Positions 1 through 10,000 of a DNA stretch of 64,000 bases are shown in pieces. Position 1 is the stretch's first letter, and each line of letters opens with the position of its first letter. The notes beneath the pieces are model-generated. The model did no database searches and was not told the DNA's origin. It saw only the letters and a program-made list of their open reading frames with translations. The position numbers and the translations under genes were made by a program. The DNA is from Closterium sp. NIES-65 (Eukaryota > Streptophyta > Zygnematophyceae > Desmidiales > Closteriaceae), in NCBI GenBank assembly GCA_948144175.1, contig CANXME010001989.1, positions 186,001 to 250,000 of the forward strand, given 5' to 3'.

Positions 1-3000
1 TCCCCCAGCAGCAGCCCGCGCGCTCCACCTTCCCGGGACGACCTTGCTCGCAACAGTGTCTCCCTCTCCCCCATGCCTCTCTCCCCCATGCCTCTCTCCC
101 CCATGCCTCTCTCCCCCATGCCTCTCGCCTCCCCCATGCCTCTCGCCTCCCCCCCGCCTCTCGCGTCCCCCATTCCCCCTTGCACCTCCTGATCAAGGTC
201 TGCCCAACCCACCTCCCTGCGCCGCCCCACTGACACACTCCTGTCCTCCTCTCCCCCCCTCCCGCGCCTCTCATGCTCGCCACTCTCACTCCTCTCGCTC
301 CTCTCGCTCCTCTCCCCATCCCCATGCGCCTCCAGCAGCCCAGCAGCACCCGACCGGCTCCGCAGCAGTCGCCCATTCCGCTCCTCACCTTCCCCCTTGC
401 CGCCCCCACTCCTCCCCACCGCACCCAACCCACCTGCTGCTTGCGCCCTCCCCACCCCCTCCCGCCCTGCGCCCTCTCTTGCGCCGCTGTGCTCTCTGCC
501 TGCCCCTCTGGCCAGCCCAGGTCCATCCATGCTAGCACGCCCTGTACTGCTCACTCCCGCCCCCAACCCCAACCCCAACCCCGCGCCCAGGTCAAGGCTC
601 ATATCCACCCCGCCAATCACAAAGTCTGACCGCGTGCGCTGGTGCCGCCCCCTCCCTGCCCTCCCTTCCCCTCCCACCCCCCCTCTTCCCCCCGCCCGTA
701 CTGCTCCTAGCCTCCCGCCTGCTGCCCCCCGTCCTCCCCCTCCTCGTCCCCCTGCTGCTCCTCTTGCTGCTGCTGCTCCAGCCGTCCCTTCCGGTCCCAG
801 GACTTGCAATCCCTTCACATCACCTGCCCCTGTCCGCCCCACCCCCCCATCCCAGTCATCCAGTGACCCTCGCCCCCCTCTTCCCCCTCTCCCTCCTCTC
901 CCTGCCGCCCCCACCCCTCTCCCTCCCCCACCCTCCCTCACATCCACCCCCCTCTCCGCCCACTCTTTCCCCCCCTCAATCCCCGTCTCCCCCAACCCCA
1001 GATCCCCACCGAAACCGCCCAGAACCAGCCCACCCTCTGTCCGCTGCCGCCTGTGCCCCCTTCCGCCTCCCCTTCCCCCTGCCCTTCCCCCTGCGCCAGC
1101 TCCCCTCCCCCCCATGCCCCCCACCTGCCCGCCCCTCTGCTGCAGCAGCTGCTGCTTCACCTGCTGCAGCCGCATCTGCTGCTGCTGCTGCTCCTGCTGC
1201 GCGCTCAGCTGCTTATGCACCCCCTCCCCTCCCTCCCCCGCTAGCAACAACCCTGCGCCCATGCCCCCTGCGCCACCTCCCCCTCCCCCACCTCCTCCCC
1301 CTGCTGCTGCGCCGCTGTCTAGAAGGCTCCATGACTGCTTCAGCTTCTGCTGCTCCTCCGGGCTTAGCAGCGACAGCAGGTTGTTCAGAGCCTGAGATAT
1401 GTCCACTGGCTTGCGCCCCGAACCTGCCGGCTTACCATGGGCCGAGCCAAGGCCTCCCGGGCCTGACCCCGAAGCAGTAACGGACCTGACAAGTGACGGC
1501 GACGTGGAGGAGCCTGCCGAACCTGTAGATGTGGCAGGTTCGGCGTGAGGCCTGGGGAATCTGTTGCGACTGGATGGTGCTATTGTAGGGTCGGAGTAAA
1601 CCGGGCCTACAGCAGTGTTAGGGGCAGCAGTGGAAGCACTTCGGGGAAACTTGGACAGCAACGGGGGGGCGGCGGAGGAGGCAAGGGAGGAAGAGGCGAA
1701 GCTAGAGGCTGATGTGATGGAGGAGGGCGAGGACGTGGGGGGGGAGGAGGGGCGCATGGAGGGGGATGGAGGGCGGATGGACGGGGAAGGGGAGCGTGGG
1801 GAAGGGGATGGAGGGCGGAGGGAGGGGGCGGAGGAGCGGAGGGACGGGGAGGACGGGCGTAGGGAGGGGGAGGAAGAGCGTAGGGAGGGGGAGGAGGGGC
1901 GGAGAGAGGAGTGGTGCGGGGCGGAGGGCGCAGGGGGGGCGAGGCGAGGAGGGGTGGAGTTGCGGGCAGCGTGGGGGGGGAGGGGGGCGCGGGACTTGTC
2001 TGAGAAGCGCCTCTGCAGGCGCGCTTCACTGCCACTCTGCTGCCAGGGGGGGAGTGGTCGGGGGAGTCGGTTGGGAAGAAGGTGGGTGGGGACGGCGAGT
2101 CGGCAGCAGATAGAGTAATGGGGTGAGGGAGAGTGGATGACGGACAGACGAGTACTGAATAGGATAACAGAGGATCTGAGCAAGGCAAAGCAAGAGGATC
2201 TGAGCAAGGCAAAGCAAGAGCGAGAGGGAGTGGCAGGTAAAGTCCATCCACAGGGGCGATACGGCGTAGAACGAGGAGAACTATATGGTCGACTCAAATC
2301 ACAACGAGCACCCACTACAGAGCTCATGCGACATAGAGGGAAGAAGGTATTGCTGCTAACTAGAGGGAAGAAGGCATTGCTGCTAACTAGAGGGAAGAAG
2401 GCATTGCTGCTAACTAATGACTCAGCAGTACAACTTCACTTATCGCACTCACCTCCCCACTGCTGGTCCCAGTGAAATCCAGTTGCTGCACCACATCCCT
2501 CCCCCTCTCCCCCTCATCCCCTCTTCCTCTCTCCTCCCCCTCCCCCTCCCTCTCCCGCTCCCTCTCCCGCTCCCGCTCCCTCTCCTTCTCCCTCCGTTGC
2601 ACACCCTCAACTCCCTCCCCCGCCCCTCCTCCCCCTCCCCCTCCTCCTCCTGCTCCCGCCGCGCCCTTATCCGGCGTGCGGGACTTAACGAACTTGCGCC
2701 ATTTAGACACAATGTTCTTTGCAGCGTTCTCCACGGGGGACGAGTCCCCCCCGCCACCCTTCTGCCCCCCATACCTCTCCCGCCCCCGCCGTTCCTCCCC
2801 ATACCCCTCATCCACACTGCCCGCCGCCCCCCCCACCTCGCCTCCCCCCACTCCCCTTCCTCCCCCCATCCCCTCCCCGCCTGCCCCTCCACCTCCCCGC
2901 CCTCTACCCCCCATTCTCCCCCCTGGCCCTGCCCTTCCGCCCATACCCCCCTCCCCTCTCCCCACTCCTGGCACCCGCTGCTGCCCTGCGCTCTTCTGTC

Positions 3001-6000
3001 CGCCATCCATCTCCCCTTGGTTCTGCCACACCTGCGACTGCTGCTGCTGCTGCTGCTCGCGCTGCTCCATGGGTTGCTGCCATGACATGCGCCGCTGGTG
3101 CCCCCGCCCTGCCCCTGGGGCAGCGCCCCCCCGCGGACCAGCGCCATGGGGGGCCGCTGCTGCCCCCCTCTCCTCTCTCCCATGTGCACCACCACCACCA
3201 GCAACACTTCCAGCAGCAGAAACACCGTCCTCCCCCTCGCTCTCCTCCCCCCCCCACACCTGCATCACATCCGCCCCTCCTTCTCCTCCCCCTCCCCCTG
3301 CGCCTCCCCCCTTTCCAAGCATCCGCACATTCTGCAAGCGCCTCCCCGCGCCCCCCTCCCCTCCGCGCAGCATGCCCTCTATGTTGGACGACGTGCGGGA
3401 AGCAGCTGACAAAGGCCGCCCACTGCCGCCCCACAGCTCCCCCGAAGCAGCACCTGCCCCGCCCCCTCCCTCACCCGCCCCACCCCCTGCCATCAACCTA
3501 CTGTTACTGCCATGCTGCTGCTGCTGCGAGTGCTGCTGGTGCTGGTGGTGGTTCTCCCCTGGGGCATGGGGGCGCGGGGGAAAGTCTTTCTTGGGCACGG
3601 TGGGGGGGGTGCCAGGGCGCCGCGAGTCTATCTTGTGCCGCCACTTGCTCAGCACCTGCCGCGCCAGTGACGACTCCCCACCCCCCCGCCCCCCTCCGCC
3701 TCCGCCTCCGCCATCCCCCCTGCCTGCAGGCCCCCCAAGCGCGCCGCTGCTGGTGTTGGGGCGCGGGTCCCCCGGCGATCTAGGCTCAGGGTCGCTGTTA
3801 GCCCGGTTGAATAGCCGCTGCCGGGGGGTGCTAGCACCATCCATGCCTGCACCTCCAGACGCAGCAGCAGCCGCCGCAGCCGCAGCAGCGGTGGCACGGT
3901 CAGCAGCGTCAGCAGCGCGTTCAGCAGCGTAGGCAGAGGCGGAAGGAGCAGGGGCGGCAGTGGCAGGTCGCTCTGGTGCGCCTCTCCCCGCCCCCACGCT
4001 GATCCTCTGAGCGCCCTCAGACGCCTCCTCGCTCCTGCTGGCCGGTACACCTATCGTTCTCCACCTTCCCGAACCCCTTCCCACCTCTCCTCCCCGCCCT
4101 TGCAGTCCCCCCGACCCTCCGCCCGCCCCTTCCCCCCCAGCTCCCCCTATCCCCCCATTCCCCCACTTCTCTGGGGACACGCGGCTGCTCGTCCGCGGAT
4201 CAACCCCCGAAACGGTGCGCTTGGGGGGGGTCCGCGGAGCAACCCCGCCCAGCCCCGCCTCCCCCTCCCCCATCCCCCCTCCTCCCTCACTTGAGTGCTC
4301 GGAAGGTTCCTGGTAGGAGGAGGAGGAGGGGAACCAGCCTGCGAGGCTCATGGGGGAGGCGTCAGGCGGCTGGTTCCAGGGGAGGTGCGATCTGGGGTCG
4401 AGGTCTACTGAAGCTGAGGGGAGGTGGGACCTGGGGGGGTGGTGAGACGCGCGGGAGGGGAATGACGGGGTTTGGTCGGGGGTTTGGTGGTGGGCGTGGG
4501 AGGAGGAGGAGGAGGAGGGAAAAGGAAAGGACACTTCTCCTGTACTGCTGCTGTCGCTGTGGGAGTTGGGCAGAGCGAACGCAATCGCCATGTCCTGAAC
4601 CGGGCGCGCGTTAGCGCCCTCTGACACAGTTTTTGGCCCTCTAGAGACGTCTTTAATCGACTGGATAGACGCGCTGCCTATCTGGTTGGTCCCACTGGCT
4701 ATCGGGGTACCAAAAGGAACTGGACTGGGCGGTTCAGACTTAATACTCGTGAAGAACATATTCGTTATGCTGTCGGGGAGCATGCTGAGCACATCCCCAA
4801 CCACTATCTCTGGCCCACCCGCCCCGCTTCCCCCTCCCTGCGCCGTTCCCCCGGCACCCTCCCCCCTGCGCACTCCCGTTTCCCCCTTTCCTTCCCCCCT
4901 GCCCCCCCCCTTTCCCGTTCCGCGCTCCCCCTCCTCTTCCGCGTCGGAAGACTCGGAGCTGGAGCGGGAGGGCGCCTGTTTCACGGGGAACGGCCGCCCG
5001 AGCATGTCTGTAGCGGCGGGGGATCGGTTCTCCGGGCTTACCGCCAGAAAACCCGTACTCGCCATACGATCCAGCCTCAATCGCGGAGGGGTATTTCCAA
5101 CTCCAGCCCGCGGGCCTGCGCTGGCTGCCTGCTGCGATTGGGGAAGCTGCATGGGGGAAAGGTGGCTCCGCTTTGGCTCGAAATCCGCTTGCGCGGAAGC
5201 CCCGTCTCTTCCCCCACGTCCGCTTACGGGTTTCGCGGGGCTGCCGTCCCGCAAGCCCCCCATCCTCCCCTCACCAGCGTTCTGCGCAGATGGCAGCGCG
5301 AGAGCTGCGCCGCTGCTGGCTCTCCGCGCATGGTGCACCCTCGGCGCGCTGGTCGAGCGCTCCGCCCCCTCCGCCAAACCCTCCACCAAGCCTTGCGCGT
5401 TCCGCGCGCGCGGAGCGACCTGAGGGGAGCCGTGCGGAGCTTGGCCGTGCGTCTGGCGCTTCAGCACCTGCTGCTGCAGCGGCGGATGCTGCGGCGGTTG
5501 CTGCGGCGGGCGCTGCTGCTGCTCGTTCAAACCCGCCTTTCGCGGCGGGCCTAGTGGCTGCTGCCCTTGCCGCAATCTCGACCGTTCCTGCTGTTGAGAC
5601 TGCGCGCTGATGCGACCTCCAGCCGTCGATTGTTGCCCGTGCGGGCTTTCCCCCGCCTCCGTTCTCTCGCTTCGCCATTCCTCACGAAAACGAGAAGTAA
5701 CCTCCTCACCTCCACTACTGCACTCCTCCTCCCGCGTCTCTCCCCGCGTTTCCCGACTCGGCGGCCTATCCTCTTCCCGCAATTCCCGTTCTGCCGACCG
5801 ATTGTCACGTTCTGACGTGGAGGTAGCGGCTGCTGCGGTGGCTGCGGGGGCTGCGCCGCGTTGCGCTCTCTGAAGGGCGTCCCAAACAGTGCTGCGCTCG
5901 GGCGCGGAAATATTCGACTTTAACGAGCGGCCCCCGCTACTTGAACTTCGGCTGCTGTCAGAGGCTGTAACGGCGGTGCCAGTGGCGGCCTGCGGAGCTC

Positions 6001-6115
6001 GGTTGGACCGTAGTGCGCTCGAGATACCGCGAAACACGGAGCGATGCTTCGTGGCGACAGGTGGGGTGTCCCGCGCGACTGACTGAACCTGCTCGAGGCC
6101 TCGTTCTCCTCCCAT
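1..6115 (-). CDS. Gene 1: very large low-complexity protein, two predicted exons, 3' end outside the window
   Basis: I do not recognise the family. Exon 1 runs from an ATG at 6115 to about 2453, where GAG is followed by a good donor (GTGAGT) in phase 0. Exon 2 probably starts at 2012 after a CTGCAG acceptor, also in phase 0, and stays open to position 1, so the protein exceeds 1,890 residues. Most of it is Ser/Pro/Gly/Ala/Gln-rich and likely disordered. Less repetitive islands are the N-terminus (residues 1-85), a stretch near residues 430-530 (from DVLSMLPDSITNMFF), and two similar basic modules, LARQVLSKWRHKIDSR (~814-838) and AAKNIVSKWRKFVKSR (~1128-1149). Exon 2 has about eight Arg-Ser/Pro heptads (RPSSPSL-like), then DISQALNNLLSLLSPEEQQK, a Q-rich stretch, and RGMGE pentad repeats near the window edge. 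A regulatory or scaffold role is only a guess. The splice sites are inferred. Confidence 0.6.
1741..1915. repeat. 21-bp coding repeats (RPSSPSL heptads)
   Basis: On the minus strand the frame of gene 1 exon 2 reads about eight heptads of the form R-[PS]-[SP]-[SA]-P-S-[LPIM]. The purine-rich plus strand shows degenerate 18-21-bp units. Such SP-rich arrays are typical targets of proline-directed kinases, but that role is an inference here. Confidence 0.7.
2013..2452 (-). other. Predicted intron of gene 1
   Basis: On the minus strand the donor is GAG|GTGAGTG at 2453/2452 and the acceptor is CTGCAG|AGG at 2013/2012. Both are phase 0, and the downstream frame is then open for 670 codons. The intron holds a 26-bp tandem repeat (2336-2416) and a duplicated 24-bp block (2172-2219). 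Reading on without splicing gives a stop at 2414. Confidence 0.55.
2336..2416. repeat. 26-bp tandem repeat, three copies
   Basis: The unit AGAGGGAAGAAGGCATTGCT plus GCTAACT occurs three times with one C/T change. It lies in the predicted intron of gene 1. Just beside it, at 2172-2219, a 24-bp block (GGATCTGAGCAAGGCAAAGC...) is duplicated. Confidence 0.85.
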
Positions 6116-7000
6116 CTCATCCCCGCTGCCCTCGCCGCTCGTCCCTGTAACGGGAACTCTTTATCGGAGGCGCTCATGTACCAATGCCTGAAACCATCGT
6201 GCCATAGTCGTTAACACGAAAAAACTTAATTAGGGTTCGAGCCATTACGGAAACACCTGCTCCAGGCCCACGTGGTGGTTATAAGTTCCTACCTTAAAAA
6301 CACCTGCAGCGGTTTCACCTGCTTCGGCGTTTCCGAACATTTCTGGTGCGTCTCTGCCTGCCTCGTTCGTATCAGTCACACTCCTGTCCCCCCATCCATC
6401 CGTACCCTGAAAAGGGCGTCCGCTCCCGCTGCTTCTTTCTGTGTGTAGTGTTGCTTTGGGCTGAGTTGGGCTGGTCTGGGTTGGGTCAAGTTCGGTTAGG
6501 CTGGGTTAGGTTGCACGACGTTCCCAGAGCGTCGCAAAATTGTCTGGTGGAGCGGCGTGCTACTGCTGTTGCTGGTTGCTGGTTCCGTTGCGTTGGTCCC
6601 TTGTTGCTGCTGCTGCTGCTGGCGCTCGTTTCGTGCATCCCCTCGAGCTTGTCGAGCAAGAGTCAAAGTTCGATGAAATCCTCTTTACTGAATCGCTCAT
6701 TTGCAGCTAGGAAATGTAACGGCGCGCTCAGTCGTCCACCAAAGCAACCGAGAATATACCACATTATAACCCACAAACGCAATGTAGTACATGCAAGCAA
6801 CTGACCACAAGCACAATCAGGAGGGATTAAATACAAGGCCAGCTACAATGCCGCAGCGTGTAGGCATGGTGTAAACTACCTAAACCGCTCCCCTTGAATT
6901 AATCACAAGTGATCATCTAGCTTGCTCAGCTTGTCTCAAATAGAATGTACCGTATGCGCGTGTCACCACTAGCTAAATCGGTGCTCTGAAAATAATCACG
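6116..7000. promoter_or_regulatory. Intergenic: gene 1 upstream region and gene 2 3' flank
   Basis: Both genes are on the minus strand, so this interval should contain the promoter and 5' UTR of gene 1 and the 3' UTR of gene 2. An ATG at 6177 opens an 85-codon frame (to 5920) that overlaps the gene 1 start out of frame, a possible upstream ORF. At 6460-6515 there are degenerate GGGTTGGGT / GGGTTAGGT repeats. No convincing TATA box or poly(A) signal was picked out. Confidence 0.4.
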
Positions 7001-10000
7001 TTATTGGTACCTGCGAATCCATGGATGACCTGTAGAGTGAGGGCGCAAGGCATAGGAGGAGGTGGAGAATGGTCGTCAGGACAAGAAGAACAAACACAGA
7101 AATGGCACGCGAGCTTCAACCAGGACTCGACGGGTGAAAGTGAGACGGCACAAGGCGACTTCTTTACTGCATGTATCATCCCCTGCTCACCAGATACCTT
7201 CTCCCTTTCCGCATCTGCCCTCCCACACTGACGTGGGAGAGGAAAGAATTACCGAGACTCATGCCGCCCGGCGCCTGTCATTTCCGCCTTCCACTCTCCC
7301 GCCCCACCCTCGCACTCACCCAGGATTTCCAGTGCCGTTATTCTCTCCCGTGGATCCTTTGTAAGCATCCTCCTTACAAGGTCCTTGCACTCCTCGCTCG
7401 CATTCGCCCACTTAGCAGACTTAAAGCTCACGGATCCCTTGAGAATCGCCTCCGCCACGCACTTGCGCGACGACGCCCAGAAGGGCGGCACGCCGCACAG
7501 CAGGATGTATAAAACGACGCCCGCCGACCAGATGTCGGCCTCGGGGCCGTAGGACTGCAGCAGCACCTCTGGCGCCATGTACTCGGGCGTGCCCAGCATC
7601 TCCGTCAGCCGCTTGCCTGCGGGAGAATGCAGCAGATCGCAGAAAAGCGGGGGAACAACAAGGTTAAGGAAAAGCACCTCTGGCGCCATGTGCTTGGGCG
7701 TGCCCAGCACCTCTGTCAGCCGCTTGCCTGTGGCACTCGGTGCAGATTGTATGGAACGGGGAATGAAAACAACCATGAGAAAAGCATTCAGGAACCATGC
7801 ACTTCGCAGCAGGAGCGGCGAAGGGGCAGTGGCAGCAACAGCAGCAATGGCAGCTGCAGCAGTTGCCTAAACAGGCACTCACCGGGGTCAAAGAAGGTGG
7901 CCACCCCAAAGTCAACGAGCTTGATCCTTGAATCCTCCGACCGGTCGCAGAGCAGGATGTTTTCGGGCTTGATGTCGCGGTGCAGGATGCCGTGGCAGTG
8001 GCAGTGCAGCAGCGCCTCCACCAGCGCTCTGCACAGCCGGGCGGCACTCTGCTCCGACAGCCGCCCACTGCTGCTCACCCGGTCGAAGAGATCGCCGCCC
8101 TGACACAGCTCCATCACTATGTGGATGTTCTGATGGGGGGGAGAAAGGGGAAAGAAGGGGACGAGAAGGGGTGGGTTGCGGGTAGGGGGGGAGGGTGTGA
8201 GGAGAGGAGCGTTAAGGAAATTGCTACTCTGACACAGCTCATTTTGAGACGTCTCAAAAGAGCGTGAAGGAGATTGCTACTCTGACACAGCTCATCACTG
8301 CGTGAATGTTCTGGGGAGGGGAGAGGAGGGTGGGAGAGAAGAAAGGGGGGTGCGACGAACGGGGTCTGAAAGGCGAGCAGAGCGAAGGGGGAAGGGTGCA
8401 TAGAAAGAGGGATGTGAGGAAAGAGGGGTGCGAGGGGAATGGGGATGTGGGGGGAAGGGGGTGCTGGGATAAAAAAGAGGTTGAGAGGGCGATGTTTGCA
8501 TTGAGATAGTGTGACATGGGTGTACATCGACTCACGTCATCCACCTGCTGCACATAATTAATCCTCAATTATCTCACTTCATTAAGTCTTAATATCTCCA
8601 ACCACCTCTACTGCACCCCAACCTCCTCGTATTACACCATGGCTTTAAGAATCAGTATGGTAGGATGCCTGCACAATCATTAATCTGATGCCACAGCTGC
8701 ATTGACACATCAACAAACCATCCTGTAACCCCATCCTGTAACCCCATCCTGTTGTCTCGCACTGCCTCCCAACTGGTGGGTGGTTCTGCAAGAACCACCT
8801 ACACCTGCAGCTACAGCTGCACTCAGTGCCTTGAATGTGGTGCGTTTATGGAGTGGGGCGGTTTGAGCGTGACAGTTGCAGCTGCACTTAGTGCCTTCAA
8901 TGTGGTACGGTTATAGGGTGGTCTGTAAGCTACAGTTGCAGCAGCACTTCCTGCCTTACCACCCTGTCGCCCCACCTCGCCTTCTTAACCGCGTAACATG
9001 TCTGCACCCTATCATGTCTTTAGGCGTTACGATGGTGAGGTGGCATGACCTTCCCACCCTACCCTCGTACCTCCTCGTCCTCCACGGTGTCTTTGAGAGT
9101 CACGATGGTGGGGTGGTTGCGCAGCAGTGTGAGGCACGCCACCTCCTTGCGAATGTCCTCCGCGTCCTCCTTCGTCTGGCGGGTGTGACCGGGGAGCAGG
9201 GCAGCAAACAGGGAGCAGGGGAAGGGGGAAGGAGGGAACGAGGGTGAGAAAGAGAGCAGCAGTGGGAGGCACGCCACCTCCTTGCGAATGTCCTCTGCAT
9301 CCTCCTTCGTCTGGGGACCACCGGGCAGAGGAACAGGGGCGCATTGGGATAGGGGTTGAGCAGGGGAGCAGGGGAGCAGGGAAGCAGGGGAGCAGGCAGG
9401 GGAGCAGGGGAAGAGGGGAAGGGCGTAAGAAAGAGGGGAGCAGCAGCGTGAGGCATACCACCTCTTTGTCTGGGGATCACCGGGCAGAGGGGTGATGGGG
9501 CCACTGGGAAGGGGGTGATGAAGAAGAGGAGTTGGGGAGCAGGGACAGAGCATTGCACAGCATCGCACAAACAGCAGAGCACAGCACCATCACCGTGCAT
9601 GTTTCCCTCCTTGTTTACTATGTTTTGTTTCACATGAAGCAGGGGTGCATCTCCGTTTGTTCTGTTGCTTACAAACGAAACTCGCCTCTTCCTCTGTTGC
9701 TTTCTCCCATTCTCTGTGGGATCTCACCTGAATACATTTCTTGTTGATGGTCTTGCACGCAAACACCTGCCCGGTCGCCACCTCCATGCACGGCCGAATG
9801 ATTCCAAACTGCCCGCTGCCCAGCTCCTTACTATGCAGAACAAATAGGCCTTTAATCTCCCCATACTCTTTCCTAAGAACATGGTCTCGTGGGGGCAACC
9901 CCTCGTACTGCCCGAAAACATCCTCCACGTTGCCCGAAAAACTTGCTGGCTTGCGCATGCCAGCGCCCAGTGTAGCGTTCAGCTGCCGCCCCTGCTGCTG

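Noticed and set aside
44..1480. Plus-strand Pro/Ser/Leu-rich frames
   Set aside because: They are shadows of the minus-strand exon 2 of gene 1, whose phase is longer, joins exon 1 and has non-repetitive islands.
2472..3932. 486-codon plus-strand frame
   Set aside because: It is antisense to the 1,233-codon minus frame and consists of Pro/Ser/Cys low-complexity sequence made by GC-rich codons on the other strand.
6460..6515. Interstitial telomeric repeat
   Set aside because: GGGTTGGGT/GGGTTAGGT units are too degenerate and few.
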